A DNA stretch of 44,409 nt from Fragilaria crotonensis (GCA_022925895.1 JAKSYS010000521.1:1-44409), one strand, 5' to 3'; counted from the first letter of the stretch, positions 30,117 to 41,689 are shown. Translations and numbers: made by a program. Notes: generated from the sequence alone by a model not told the origin.

Positions 30117-30908
30117 ATGGGAGGAGTAGAAGGAGAAGTGTTCGTACCGGCTCACTTCCAGCAAACGGCAATGGTGGTGCAATCAACTAATCATCAACAG
30201 CAGCAGCACCCTACAACAATGCAGCCGATGATGCACTCCTGTCATCCACCGCAATATGAGGCTCAGCAACATCAGTATCCGTATCAACAGCCACTACAGC
30301 CTCAATACCAACTCCAGTCACCGTACCCACAGCAACAATACCCCCATCACCAGGTGAATCCCTACCAACAAAATCAGTTCCATTCCCAGCAGCCTTTCCA
30401 ACAACATCCGACGATGGTGGTCCAGTCCACTGGAGCTCCCCATCAACCACAACCTATCATAGTGGTAGCAGATCCAAACATGATGTACAGTGTTCAGCCG
30501 ATTTACATGCATCCACCAATGATGAATACATCCCTGCAACCTCAGATGCCACAACAACAATACCCATCAAGTAACTCAAATCCTGTGAAAGACTCATGCA
30601 TCAATACAACGACTGCTACTACAGCAAATGCCAACAATATGACTACTGGCACAACATCGGCGACCAGCCATACGAATGCGACCGCTAGTTCGGGGTCGCC
30701 TCCAGCAGCAACTGCTGCGGCATCGGGGACTGGAACCTCGAAACCGTCCTCGGGACCGTTCGACTGTCTCGATGACATTGCCACTCACATGAATACGATC
30801 AATAGTCACCAAACATCACTGTACAGCAGTTTCATGAAGGTGAAAACGTCATTCTTGGCGCTTACGAAAGGATTTGGTACAATCATGTCGTCATGTTCGA
30901 AGGCATAA
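30117..30908 (+). CDS. Pro/Gln-rich low-complexity protein with a helical C-terminal segment
   Basis: 263 residues from the ATG at 30117 (MGGVEGEVFVPAHFQ). The frame is open further upstream, but only from a TTG. The first two thirds are rich in Gln, Pro and Tyr (PYQQPLQPQYQ, YPQQQYPHHQ) with PIIVVADPNMMY in the middle. A Thr/Ala/Ser linker leads to a distinct C-terminal helix-like block, FDCLDDIATHMNTINSHQTS and LYSSFMKVKTSFLALTKGFG. Such architecture is seen in transcriptional or RNA-granule proteins, but no family is recognised. The C-terminal block is the part most likely to be conserved. Confidence 0.6.
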   Translation: MGGVEGEVFVPAHFQQTAMVVQSTNHQQQQHPTTMQPMMHSCHPPQYEAQQHQYPYQQPLQPQYQLQSPYPQQQYPHHQVNPYQQNQFHSQQPFQQHPTMVVQSTGAPHQPQPIIVVADPNMMYSVQPIYMHPPMMNTSLQPQMPQQQYPSSNSNPVKDSCINTTTATTANANNMTTGTTSATSHTNATASSGSPPAATAAASGTGTSKPSSGPFDCLDDIATHMNTINSHQTSLYSSFMKVKTSFLALTKGFGTIMSSCSKA

Positions 30909-31900
30909 TCATGCATGTTTCGCATGAATGAATTCGTTTGAGTACGCACTGTACGCAAGCCATTATTGGTACGTAGAGTACTATATATATTCTTTTAGAA
31001 AGTGTTTACAAGCCATGGAGCGGGAGGTCCATCTGCAATGGATGGTTTGCCACAAAGCAGTTGCATTCTGCTTTGAAGATAGGCACGATCGATGTTACGA
31101 TGTGCACTTTTCTTCCCGCAATCGCATCCAGCAGGTCGCGAATGACTGACCGGAAATGCGATTCGAGGAGGTGAGAAACTCCATGCATCTTGGAAGATCG
31201 TTGGGTGCGTTTCCAGCTTGGTGACTTTTACAAGTCTATAACAATTGGTATCTTCCAAATGGCGTATGAAATTTAAGTAATATCAAGACTCCGCATACCC
31301 TTCATAGTACCGGAACTTGAACGTTCGGAAACGTGGAACGAACCATTATACTCCGGACTTCGGAGTATCAGCTGTCAGGTTGAGTATCAAGTTTCCTGAG
31401 TCGTAGAGAATCGAATTATTTACGGAGTGTTCGTAAATTTAGACTTTGCGACTTGCATGATATTTTCACGAAATCCTGCGGGTATGCAATATTGTCCATT
31501 ATGCCATGTCTCGTGAGGGGTCATTCGAGAAGTGGGATATTGGAAAGCAGCACGAGGCATCACTCGCGTTTTCCGCCACTGCATTTTTATGGCACACATT
31601 TCCAACGGGCGACTGGGATAATTCTTTTACATATATTGTTAATACTACCATTTATGCGAGTGCCAAGGGGCTTATATATACTCCACATACATTCCCGTAC
31701 GACATAGTTGGCACCTTATATGTATTTTCACATCAAAGGCAATAGTCGTTTATTGTAAATGCGAATCATTTATGATAGTGCTGCTCGCCTTTTGCTCGTG
31801 TTGCAAATTCTGACACACACTTCAATACTATAATTCCTGTTACCTCTAAACTGCACAACACCCGTCTCCTCTTGCCGTTTGCCTTTTTGCTCTATCTCCA
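30909..31900. other. Long intergenic stretch with a CGGAGTA palindrome
   Basis: About 1 kb, AT-rich towards the right, with no supported gene. The inverted pair ATACTCCG / CGGAGTAT lies at 31348-31368 and another TACGGAGT near 31421. Confidence 0.4.
31348..31368. repeat. Inverted repeat ATACTCCG ... CGGAGTAT
   Basis: Eight-base arms with a five-base loop. Same half-site as the palindromes at 9335, 20184 and 20324. Confidence 0.6.
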
Positions 31901-32650
31901 ATGATGTTGATCGAATCCCCTTCCACTACCGACGCACCCAAAGAAGTACATTCTCCTCCATCGTCTGTCATTGATGTCGACGCTGACGGTGACGATGGTG
32001 ATGGCATCGAAACTCCTTCCGAAACGGATGTTTTGCTGGGTCGAGGCGCTGGATGTTGGAACCATCCGGGGAATCGCAAGTTCAGGGACATTGTTCATAA
32101 GCACCTTTGTTCCTACGACAATGCGAAGCTTCGAGTTGAGAAGACTCACATCGTCTCCGTTATTCTTGATTTAGTCCATGCGAACAACGGTCGTTTCCTC
32201 AAAAAGGATCATGTTACCAAGAAATGGTACGTTGTGGACAGGCAAGTTGCAAACGAGAAGATTGGTCATGCGATTAGAGACAGAAGAGCCACGGCCAAGA
32301 GCGCATTCGAGTCTGCGAGTGACGATCAAGATGAAGAACTGGATGAAGAACACTCTAATGCAAGGAAAGGGATGGACATTGAAATGGACCTACAGAAACG
32401 TCAGGAAGAACATCCAGACGCATTCTTCGCAGCACGTCCTCCAAATCACCTCATTTCGCCCCTCCTTCGCGGAGAAGCTGCATTAGCCAACTTGGCTGCC
32501 TTTTCCAATGCATTGGGACCTACCTCCGCAGCTGCCAATCCATCCTTTCGACGCCTGTTGCCACCCCTACCTGGACTGCATGGTCGAGGTCGATTTCCTC
32601 CACCACCTCAGATGCGAAGACCCTTCTTTACCAGAGACGAGAATTTCTGA
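31901..32650 (+). CDS. DVLLGRG-domain (DUF6824-type) protein, C-terminus cut by a MITE
   Basis: 249 residues as it stands. After an acidic N-terminus comes the diatom-expanded domain: TDVLLGRGAGCWNHPGNRKF, then IVHKHLCSYDNAKLRVEKTHIV and a GRFLKKD...KWYVVDRQVANEKIGHAIRDR segment (about residues 43-130). The family is abundant in diatoms and of unknown, possibly nucleic-acid-related, function. An acidic stretch and a Pro-rich part (PPLPGLHGRGRFPPPPQM) follow. The last residues RDENF are encoded by the MITE inserted after RRPFFT. The ancestral frame continued into the segment at 32961. An alternative Met (Met2) is adjacent to the start. Confidence 0.8.
   Translation: MMLIESPSTTDAPKEVHSPPSSVIDVDADGDDGDGIETPSETDVLLGRGAGCWNHPGNRKFRDIVHKHLCSYDNAKLRVEKTHIVSVILDLVHANNGRFLKKDHVTKKWYVVDRQVANEKIGHAIRDRRATAKSAFESASDDQDEELDEEHSNARKGMDIEMDLQKRQEEHPDAFFAARPPNHLISPLLRGEAALANLAAFSNALGPTSAAANPSFRRLLPPLPGLHGRGRFPPPPQMRRPFFTRDENF
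32624..32631 (+). repeat. Left 8-bp target-site duplication
   Basis: TTCTTTAC immediately before the MITE; an identical copy follows it at 32953-32960. Confidence 0.85.
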
Positions 32651-32952
32651 AAATATCAAACCCATGGGTACCCACGTAAAGCTACGCTCACGGAAGTACC
32701 AGCCCAAACCCACCCAGAACCCATACGATCTACCAAGACCTACCCAAACCCACCCAAACCCAGTAGTTAGTACTGGACTAGATGGCTCTACTACTACCGG
32801 TAGCAAACATCTACAGTCATTTTTTGCTATGATTTGCCGGCCCACCCAGACCCACCCATGAAATCCTGAGCTCACCCAAAACCCACCCTTAACCCAATGG
32901 GTTTGGGTGGGCCGTGGGTTTGGGTGGGCTGGGTTTGAAATTCCCGTCTCTG
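32632..32952. mobile_element. Non-autonomous hAT-type MITE (321 bp)
   Basis: Terminal inverted repeats of 16 bp, CAGAGACGAGAATTTC on the left and GAAATTCCCGTCTCTG on the right, with one mismatch. It is flanked by an 8-bp direct repeat, TTCTTTAC. An 8-bp duplication and ends starting CAG are hallmarks of the hAT superfamily. Subterminal regions are filled with CCCACCCAAACCCA units in one orientation at the left and in the opposite orientation at the right. No transposase is encoded. It interrupts the coding region of the DVLLGRG gene. Confidence 0.85.
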
Positions 32953-32960
32953 TTCTTTAC
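32953..32960 (+). repeat. Right 8-bp target-site duplication
   Basis: TTCTTTAC, the partner of the copy at 32624-32631. Confidence 0.85.
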
Positions 32961-33573
32961 TCCACCACCACCACTTCCCAATCCCAACAATGCTCTTGAG
33001 CAACAGTTGCAAGAACACCATCGCACGCTCATTGAACAGTCCTCGAGTTATCTTCAAAATGCAACGGAAGCGTTGCGAAAACTCCAAACGACTCAACAAG
33101 CCATGAAGGCAATCGCCGTGCAGAGGCAACAGCAACAACAGCAGCAGCAACAACAACGACAGCAACTTCAGCGATTGACCAACACCAATCAATTGCAATC
33201 CGCTGTCATGGCGATGCATCGAGCTGCTGCGACTGCTGCTGTCATGAACAATCCTCAATCACTCTTGGCGAATCCGTTCCTTCGAGACCAACAGCGACCT
33301 CCTCCTCTTCCTGCTGCGGCAGCAGCAGCTGCAGCTACTGCACGTATTCTGAATAAACCCAGATCACTCGCGGCAGCAGCGAATCCATTTCTTCCACAAC
33401 AACAGCCACCACTCCGAATGCAGCGGCAAGTCAATCATGTTGGTCCTGCTGGATTGAACAATAACAACAATAATGGTGCAGGTGCAAACACACTCATGGA
33501 GCTGGCACGGTTGTCCACCATGCTCGAACGGCTGGATCAGATCAAGAGTTCCACGGACATTGTCATTGACTAA
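32961..33573 (+). pseudogene. Severed C-terminal part of the DVLLGRG-domain gene
   Basis: Continues the ancestral frame after the MITE: FFT then PPPPLPNPNNALEQQLQEHH, a helical stretch, a long Gln run, two Ala runs and an Asn run, ending TLMELARLSTMLERLDQIKS and a stop at 33573. Taking out the MITE and one target-site copy (329 bp) leaves the reading frame continuous. As it stands it could be translated only if the element were spliced out or a new start used. Low complexity throughout. Confidence 0.75.
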
Positions 33574-34078
33574 TTGCAGAGAAGAACGAGATTGATGGTG
33601 GTTCGTGCTGACACGCACTCACAACGATTTCGATCGTGCTTCACCCCTCTACACGTTTGTCACTCATTCCGTTGCTCACTACATGTGTACCGTACAAGTA
33701 TTACTCTCCATGGACGAAAACCTATATCTATCTCTTTATAAACAACACGTTGTTCCTCTAACTATCTATTGGGCATATCAATCTACACTCGTAACATGAA
33801 TACCAGTTGCTAACTAGGTACCCGACGAAGGTGACCAAATTCCACTGATTGCTTCTCTATATGCAAGAGGGGTTCTCAATCGAAGCAAAAAGTCTTGAAC
33901 GATTCATAGACAGTCAATCGTACATGATTCATGACGGTGCATGCTTGCAAGAAAGATTGCCTGCGAAAGTGAAAAGAAAAATACAGGACCTACTTGTTCT
34001 TCTCGTTGGTGCCAACAATCGTTACAGATAACCAAGTTCTATATCACTTCCTTGATCTACCTACGTCTCCTTAATGCC
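33574..34078. other. Intergenic, convergent 3' regions
   Basis: The space between the DVLLGRG gene (+) and the PAS gene (-). Nothing is recognised. Confidence 0.4.
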
Positions 34079-35383
34079 TTATCCCATGGCCGAAAGGAAT
34101 GCCTGTTTGTGACGAATGTCTCCCGTCATTGCAGTTTTTCCAACATTGCTCATGCTCATGTTGATGCCACGACGCAACAAGTTCAATTCCACTGAAAAGT
34201 GAGTAAAGTTACTGTTCCATTCGCCGCCGCACGTAGTAGTTTCACCATCACGTGACACATCGGATTCCATCACTTGTGAAGGCTGTGGCTGTGATGGTGT
34301 TGCAGTCGAGCTTGTCTTTCGACTGCTGGGCATGATGGGCGTTACCTTGATGCGAAACTCCATGTCATGATTTTTGGGACAGCATACACTGGTGTAGTCA
34401 CCTTCAGACGATGAGGCTGCGCATAATAATTCCAAACACAGTTTTTCTGACTGTGATGGTTTATTATTAGACGGAGCGACAAGGTCAAGCAGATTCTTGC
34501 CCAAGGCATCGTCTGAGGGAATGCCAGTTGCGACCGAGAATGCAGCATTGCAAAACACAATGGTGTAGGGCGAGGTGGAACGCGTGACGAGCCTCGGGAA
34601 CTTGGAGAAGGAAATCGCATCCTCCATAGAAATAGAAGCAGTGGAAGGGCATGCTATGTAGTGCATCGTTGGTGGCTCGTCTTGCAACTTTGCAGACCCA
34701 ATACCTTCGTCGTCATCGATGTCGAGCCTAGCGTTAAGCACCAATATGGTGGACGATCCTTGACTGACGTCACTCTCTGTGTCACTGAGGGACGATGAGC
34801 TGTCGCTGCAACTCGAAGGACTTATCGATCGTGGGGGCATTGTTATTCCACCTCGGTACGAAGAAGCCGTCTGACGAATCAGATGCTCATAGATGGCACC
34901 ACAGTCGGTAAGGATATCGTCGGAGATGAGACAAGTTGCAGAAGTTCGGCCACTGCTGCTGGAGTTCGACGCAGAATCAATGTTGCCATATACAAGACTG
35001 ACGGAGGAGAGATCGATGAATGGGGCGACTCGTGATCGCTTTGTGTTTAACTGGAGCGCAGTGGTGTCCTGCCACTGCGAGGTCAGTTTTGCCATTGCAG
35101 CATCATAACTAAGTTCGCTTAGCTTTCGCCGCTTAGCGCGATCTTCAGCATCAGCTGGCCGTCGCTTGTGCTTGTGATATAGGCCGATCAGACACGGTGG
35201 CGCGCTACCACTGACAACAGCAACCCCTGCCCTTGTCGACTCTTCCTGGTCTGCAGAATAACCACTCACCGTTTCATTTAGTGGGGGCGTTTTCTTGGCG
35301 CCCTTACTGTTTCCACAAGGAGACCTTGACAATGTGCTCTGGTCTATGTGAAGTCTATTGCTTGCGAGTGATACAGAAACCAT
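34079..35383 (-). CDS. PAS-domain protein, probable signalling or transcription regulator
   Basis: 434 residues from the ATG at 35383; the frame is open 33 codons further but only from a TTG. The N-terminal half is Ser-rich with a basic patch HKHKRRPADAEDRAKRRKL that could be a nuclear localisation signal. About residues 265-360 hold a PAS fold: SPYTIVFCNAAFSVATGIPS, then DALGKNLLDLVAPSN, and a later FRIKVTPIM strand with THFSVELNLL at the end. In this fold the N-A-F-x-x-x-T-G pattern is typical. Ligand or cofactor cannot be told. Diatoms have many bZIP-PAS proteins; no basic zipper is visible here, though an upstream exon could carry one. Confidence 0.7.
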   Translation of the reverse strand: MVSVSLASNRLHIDQSTLSRSPCGNSKGAKKTPPLNETVSGYSADQEESTRAGVAVVSGSAPPCLIGLYHKHKRRPADAEDRAKRRKLSELSYDAAMAKLTSQWQDTTALQLNTKRSRVAPFIDLSSVSLVYGNIDSASNSSSSGRTSATCLISDDILTDCGAIYEHLIRQTASSYRGGITMPPRSISPSSCSDSSSSLSDTESDVSQGSSTILVLNARLDIDDDEGIGSAKLQDEPPTMHYIACPSTASISMEDAISFSKFPRLVTRSTSPYTIVFCNAAFSVATGIPSDDALGKNLLDLVAPSNNKPSQSEKLCLELLCAASSSEGDYTSVCCPKNHDMEFRIKVTPIMPSSRKTSSTATPSQPQPSQVMESDVSRDGETTTCGGEWNSNFTHFSVELNLLRRGINMSMSNVGKTAMTGDIRHKQAFLSAMG

Positions 35384-36971
35384 CGTACATTGATTTTTTA
35401 GGGCTGTTAACTGGTGCGGAGGAGCAGTGGAGTGCTCGAGTACACGCTCTTGAGAATCAAGTTTTGTGAGTTGCTTCTTCAAGGTGATCTCGAGTGTGTT
35501 AGTATTTTTCTACACACATTTTATATATGAGAATACATCCAAGTTTACATGTTTTATATTGAAATGTTTCGTATATGCGTTATATCGACAGAAGTGTTGT
35601 CAGTGTTACTTATGGCTAGCCTAATCTGATTGGTCCCTCGTAAGCGTGTGTGGAAGGGGTTGCGAACCTAGCTCGTGCATCATCATTAGACACGGAATTG
35701 CCCCGGCTAGATGACGTAGACAAGATGGAACTCTACTTAAAGTCGATCGCATGGACTCAACAATGACGCAGACGCAGAAGGTCCGATTGGGCGTCTAAAT
35801 GACATAGCAACCCCTTCGGGTCATTTTCTTGAGTGTATTCCCAAAAGACCACAGTACTGCAGTACTCGGCGTACGGCGTTCTACAAAATGGAGCAGAAGC
35901 TACACTACGAAGCTGGCGCCTTCGAAAGCCGGTATGACAGCAAGACGTTGCAGTCGGATCCGACAGTAGGGAATGCAACGAAATGATGCCTTCCGACGGT
36001 TATACAGTACTCCAGTAAGAAAGGAAAAAGAGCCAGCACACCCCCTGATTGGTATTTGTGGTATGCTTACAGATTGACGTCTGTACTTCGTTGCAGTTTG
36101 CAGTTTACTCGGTTCTGGCTCACAACCGGTTCTGAGCCGGTTTTGAGTCAGAGAACTGTACTGGAGTACCAGGTACTTGTACCAGCGTAAATTTGAAAGA
36201 TTTTGGGGTCCTACTGCAGATTTTGAATCACAAATCTGCTGTCGAATTCATGCTCCAAGATTCCATTGCACGTCATGGTGGTAATCATAAGAAATCTGCC
36301 ATGTATCATAGAGTCCAGAAATTAGTCTTTTTGGTAGGCCATTGCAGCTCTGGTATGAATTAAATTTTAGTATAAATAATGAATTCGAGCAGAAGTAGAG
36401 TCTCCTCATTGGATTTCATGATCGGATGCAGATACTAACCAAAAAAGCACAAACCAAGCATCTTAATCATTGAAATGGTTTAGTATCACACAACGGTGAG
36501 TCTTAACCTGACAAATCAGCTTTGTCAATGAAACTGGACTGGACTCTGAGGAGTCTTGCAATCGTGTTGAGTTTCATCATTAACTTGCTTGAGATGTATC
36601 AATTGCGAGATATGCCATTACATATTCTTGTCAAGCTTGCCTCGCAAATCTTCTGATCAGATTACCCTTTGAGGAGATCACATCTTTCTCCGACACGCAA
36701 AAGTGAATGCTAGCCTTGAAATACTATTTGCCTTTCATTTCTTGAGCGCTCAAGTTTCTGCAAGCACCCTTGGCGCAGGCCCAGACATAATCCACACCCT
36801 CGCCACAGCAAGTTTGGTGTCAATAGAACCTTGACGCCGAGAATCTTTGCAATATGGTGCTACAGCATGCCCTCCTACACAATTTTCTAATTTAGTTTTT
36901 CGCAAGTACGTTCCGTCCGCCGACCGTAGTTGCGTATACCGAATAGGAAGTTGTCGCGTGAAACCGCTACC
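35384..36971. other. Long intergenic stretch, probably including the LINE 5' region
   Basis: About 1.6 kb without a supported gene. An inverted GTACTCC/GGTAC block lies around 36162-36182. The 5' end of the LINE could not be located; its untranslated leader is likely within this stretch. Confidence 0.4.
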
Positions 36972-39900
36972 ATGACCATCATGACGGATGAGACGGCTAT
37001 CGTACCTCCATCTGCGTTCCCGGATGACTGGGATCCATTGCACCCCTTGAATGGATTCCAGTGCGACAAGTGGTTTGATCATCCCACGACAACCGGACCA
37101 GATTGGTTCTCCAACGAAGAACGTGCTCGCCGCGAGGCAAACGCATATGCTTATCGCCAGATAGGTACTAAGGAACAGTGGAATCGGTATCTTCTTCTCG
37201 GATTCTTTACGTTTGACGACTGTATCGAATGTGATAAAGTTTGGGCTGCTATGGAAACCGATCCCCTTCAAGTCCACCGGTCGATTTGGTATACTTTTTG
37301 CTTTCACATCGACCAGGAGATGAACATTCCTCCCATGTTGAACGCATGGGCTTTGAATGTGTCCCAGGCATATCTCTCGCATTATGATCCGACCACACTT
37401 CATGAAACAGATACACTTGCGTTTGAGTGGAAGAAGATGCCCTTTATGACACGTATGGACACCGATGAGCAATCGGAATGGATACCAGTTACAAGGCGCA
37501 GACGTTCAAAGAGTCCCCAGCACCCCCAACCGCAACGGGAGTAGCACCAGGAAGTACGCCGTCTTGGAATGTTGAACTCTCCTACCACAGAAACAGTGGC
37601 ACTTGTCGAGACCGTTACAACACCACAAATTATGCAGAATTCTGGAAAAAGAAGTATCCCAAAAATCTCGAACTCAACTTTCATGGTCCCAAGGATTACC
37701 GCCGGTCACAACTGTAAATGAAGACGATGAAGAGAGTGATGATGAAGCACATCAGAAAACGTGCGACACAGATTTAAACTCGGCATCAAGCAATCCTCGC
37801 ACACTCAGTCCAGTAAACTCCTCCATATCAAAACATTTCAGCAAACGATGGTACCTTTCGTGTGAATGTCAAGTGGCACCCACCCGAGAATACTCATGCG
37901 TGCGAAAAAGATAAGAAGAAACTCAATGAGGCCATATACGATATTGTCAAAGTTATGGTTCCTCCGGAAGTGGGAATTTTCTATCGCTGGGAGAGTGAAG
38001 ATCTCCTCATGTCTAAATCAGTGCAGGAACTGACCGCGACCGAACTTCGCGAGTTCATTTCTCCAGCGATTACGTTCGTTCATGCTCAGCATCAGATTAT
38101 CTTCGGACTCAGGATCAGTTTTCAAGTGTCCCCAGGAGTCTGGATGCGGAGTGACATCATGAAAGGTTTTTCACGTCAAAAACGCTGGAAGTGCTAGTAT
38201 CCAATTCCAAGAGCACGAGTGGAAAAATGGTGACGGCAGGATATGTCTTGTTGAAAGCCCCAACACAACGCAGCAGCTCTCTCAGTACAATTTTTTGAGA
38301 AGTGTTCTCCCAAAAACGCCCATATTTTGATGTCGTGAGGTATAAGAAAACCCCAATGGACCAGCTGATCCCTCATCTCAGAATTCAATGTGGCGAAAAA
38401 CATGTTACACCCCTGTGTCAGGCATTACTCCCAGTGTTGACGGGTCAAGGAAGTGCTATGTTTATCCCCGGTATGCCCTCGGCACGATGACGGAAGAAAA
38501 AATTAAAGGCCATTTTTGTTCCATGAAACATGGGCCCGGTCATTGAAAGCGATTCAATGTCTCCGCATGTTAATCACTTGGACCAAAAACGGATTGAATA
38601 TAATGATGATGGCACCACAACGGAACGATCTACCCGGGTGGGCGTCAACAATCTTAGCACCGGACAATAGTTCTCCAGCATTATGCGACGTTGTTAATGG
38701 CCCTCCAGACCACAAAGCATACTTGCTGGTGCCAAGCCATTATTTACAGGCGACTCAACACGCATGGCGATCTTATAAAGCAAGATTGTATCCACCAAAG
38801 CATCGCGAAGCACGGTTTCGAGATTTGTTACCCGGATTACCTGATGTCATTCACATTCAAGCAGAAATCGAGGCTCATGTGTCGTTTTCGAAAAACTCTC
38901 GGAAGCATCGGTTTGGAAACGGGCGGATCAAGGTTTTACTGGCTATACATCACCGAACACCATCGCAGGCAAAGGCACAGATGAAAGTTTGACCGAGAAT
39001 TTGTCACGATCAGTCGCTAGCCCTGCGTGGCCGACACCAGCGGAAGCATCTCTCAATGATAAAGACAACAGCCGTTCATTGTCATCAAACCACAGGACCA
39101 CCTATACGCCGATCACCGTCATCGTTTGGGTTGCGACACCTCTACTAGCACAGAAGATCGTAGCTAGCGTCTACACGCTCACTCACCAATGCATCAAAAA
39201 TTCAACAAATGACACACGATTTTCAGGCTTGAGCCAGATGCAAAGGAAACTACAGCCCTAGAAGTGTCGGGAAAAAGATCCTCCGAAAGGCTTCTATCTA
39301 TGGAACAACAGTTTTCTCGATCGATGATCTTGATAAAAAATTGGTAGCGGTGACAGACAAACTAGCTCTTGCAACTGAACAAATGGAGAAATCAAATCAG
39401 ACGCAACAAAACATCTCATCGGATATGGAAGATATGAAAGCTCATACAGCGCAACAATTTGCAGAGATGAATAAACGTCTTCTTTCGAATATGGAAGGCC
39501 AGGATAAGATCTCCACAATGCTTGATCTTCAGGAACACTTTGAAAAAATGTCCTCATTCATTGAAAGCTTAGCCAATAAGATGGAACTCGATCGGAAAAA
39601 GGCAGCAAGAAAGTCCCCATCACAAACTACAAGTATCCCCAGAGGCCATTCTGTTGACGCAAGTGTTGAGTCTTGCACCTCACGTTCCACAAGTAACGCT
39701 AGCACAACGTCGGTTCATCCATTAAGTCCAAGTCTTCGGTTCAGTCAACTGCTTCGTCTGCTGAGTATCGATCGCCGGAAAAGAAAAGCAGCGATCACAT
39801 GGAAAACATGGTACTTTGCCAACAATTGCAACACACAGCGACGGCATTTCCTCTGACGATTTCGAAGAATGCCAAAGCCCGGAGTTTATGGAGCTATGTA

Positions 39901-40261
39901 CAAATTTGGACCATGATGCGTTCCGAAGCCTCGACGATCCGCGGCATCATACCAATATTCAGAGAGATGACATCACGCAGCGTGACCCAACCAAGAGTAG
40001 AGGTACCTTCCTCCGATTCTCCACCACTTGCTCCCTAGATCCACAATACAACATTTCCACGGATCTAGCTGGAGCGGCGAACACATGAGCGCAGCGAGTT
40101 CTCGGATAAACGACTTGCCGAACACGGCGAACTTATGGCGGATCAGACTACAGATACACTCCTTGAAAAAGCGCAACATCAATGGAAGAACTTATTCAGT
40201 AGACCTATCTCTCCAACGATGACTTCCAAGTTTAAGGAGCAAGGACGTCGCCAACCAAGTC
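36972..40261 (+). pseudogene. LINE ORF1-like region, multiple frameshifts
   Basis: Starts at the ATG 36972 (MTIMTDETAIVPP). The readable blocks, in shifting frames, are: an N-terminal part with FPDDWDPLHPLNGFQCDKWF; an acidic NEDDEESDDE; a conserved-looking block FRVNVKWHPPENTHACEKDK through VPPEVGIFYRWESEDLL and FVHAQHQIIFGLRISF; VTAGYVLLKAPTQ; YFDVVRYKKTPMDQLIPHL; ALCDVVNGPPDHKAYLLVPSHY; and a coiled coil (TEQMEKSNQTQQNISSDMED, about 39341-39600). It has none of the usual RRM or CCHC features of LINE ORF1 proteins. It may be a diatom-specific nucleic-acid-binding protein; the function is unknown. Confidence 0.65.
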
Positions 40262-41274
40262 TTCTCACCAGGAGTAATCAAAGAAAATGAACCCTGGGAG
40301 ATCTTTTATCAGGCAAGCTCCGCTCATCACTCAGTATATATTCAAAACGTGAATGGTTTATCAATCGATCGACGAGGCGGGCAATTGAATGATATTTGTG
40401 AAGTTATTCGAGAAACCCAGGCAGACATTTTTGTGGTCAGGAACACAATCTCGATGTTACTCAAATGCGCATCGAAGTATCCTGTATGACACAGTCCGAC
40501 AGCATTGGGATAGAACTAGATTCATTGCAGGTACTACACCTATCCCGTTTGCGACCCATTATAAACCAGGAGGTACGTTCCTTCTTACTATCGGCAACGT
40601 TTCAGGGAGAATTGTCAACCAAGTCCAGGACCGGTGGGGTCGATGGGTGATTCAAGAGTTCTCTGGGCGAGCAGGCATGAAATTGATCATTGTGTCCGCA
40701 TACCAGCCGGTAGACCGAAGAGGACACGAAGGGAACTTGACTGTAGCAAGTCAGCATAGGAGTCTCCTCCTACAAACACAGGATGCTCTCAACAACCCGA
40801 GATCAGCGTTTCGAAGGGATCTTTTGGAGACACTGCGGACATACAAAAAAGCAGGTTCTGATATTCTTCTGGTTGGAGACTTCAACGAACCCTTCGGCTC
40901 GGACCATGATGGCTTGAGTTTCATCGCCGCTGAACTTCAACTAGTAAATCTCGGCAACTATCGACACTCCTCCAAAGTTCCTGCTACGTACGCGAGAGGT
41001 TCCAGAATGCCTTGATTACGCCCTCGGTAGCGCAAGAGTGCGCGATGCCTTGATCTCTATGGGATATGAATCCTTTAATGCTCGTTTGTCGTCTGACCAT
41101 CGCGGCTATTTCTTGGATTTTGATACCCAGAAATTGTTTGAGTCTAACCCTGACTTGGCAATTTCAGCTCGACGCATGCTTAAAGCCAACAACCCACATC
41201 AAGTCACAGCGTATATTAATAAAATGTACGAGCTTCTTCAAGAACACAATGCATTTGCTAGGGAAAGCGATTGA
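40262..41274 (+). pseudogene. LINE endonuclease domain (EEP/APE type), frameshifted
   Basis: Nicks target DNA for target-primed reverse transcription. The N-terminal block IQNVNGLSIDRRGGQLNDI holds the metal-site Asn; the Glu of QEHNLD follows in another frame after TTTTT 40428-40432. Then come KPGGTFLLTIGNVSGRI, IIVSAYQPV, the catalytic ILLVGDFNEPFGSDHDG and, after a frame change near 41009, LDYALGSARV and ARLSSDHRGYFLDF with the terminal Asp-His pair. All catalytic positions expected for the family can be found, so the parent element was probably active. Confidence 0.8.
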
Positions 41275-41689
41275 CATTTTTAGGAACCGACATCAATTTG
41301 CGGAGCGTCTGGATCGAGATCTCCTTGCAGCAAGTTTGGCGGCTGAAGCATCTATTCCACAGTTTGGCGAACACGCCTGGTCTGCAGAATTATCAATGGC
41401 TAGACGTCGTGTCCAGTACCTCAAGAAATGTTTATCGATCACCAAATCGGGACTTGATCTCACAAATTCAGCAGAATATGCTCGAAATTTCAGACGACAA
41501 CATTCCGAACAATAAAGAGCAATGTTCTTGTTGTTTACGTTTAGCGAATCGCGAAGTTCATCGGATTATTAAGCAGAGTTTTGTTACCCGAGATACGGAG
41601 CGGCGACAGCGAATCAAGAGCTCGAGAAATCGATTCGAGTTTCTGATCAACAGACAGCAAAACGGTTGAGACGCATCAAGAAGGCCGAG

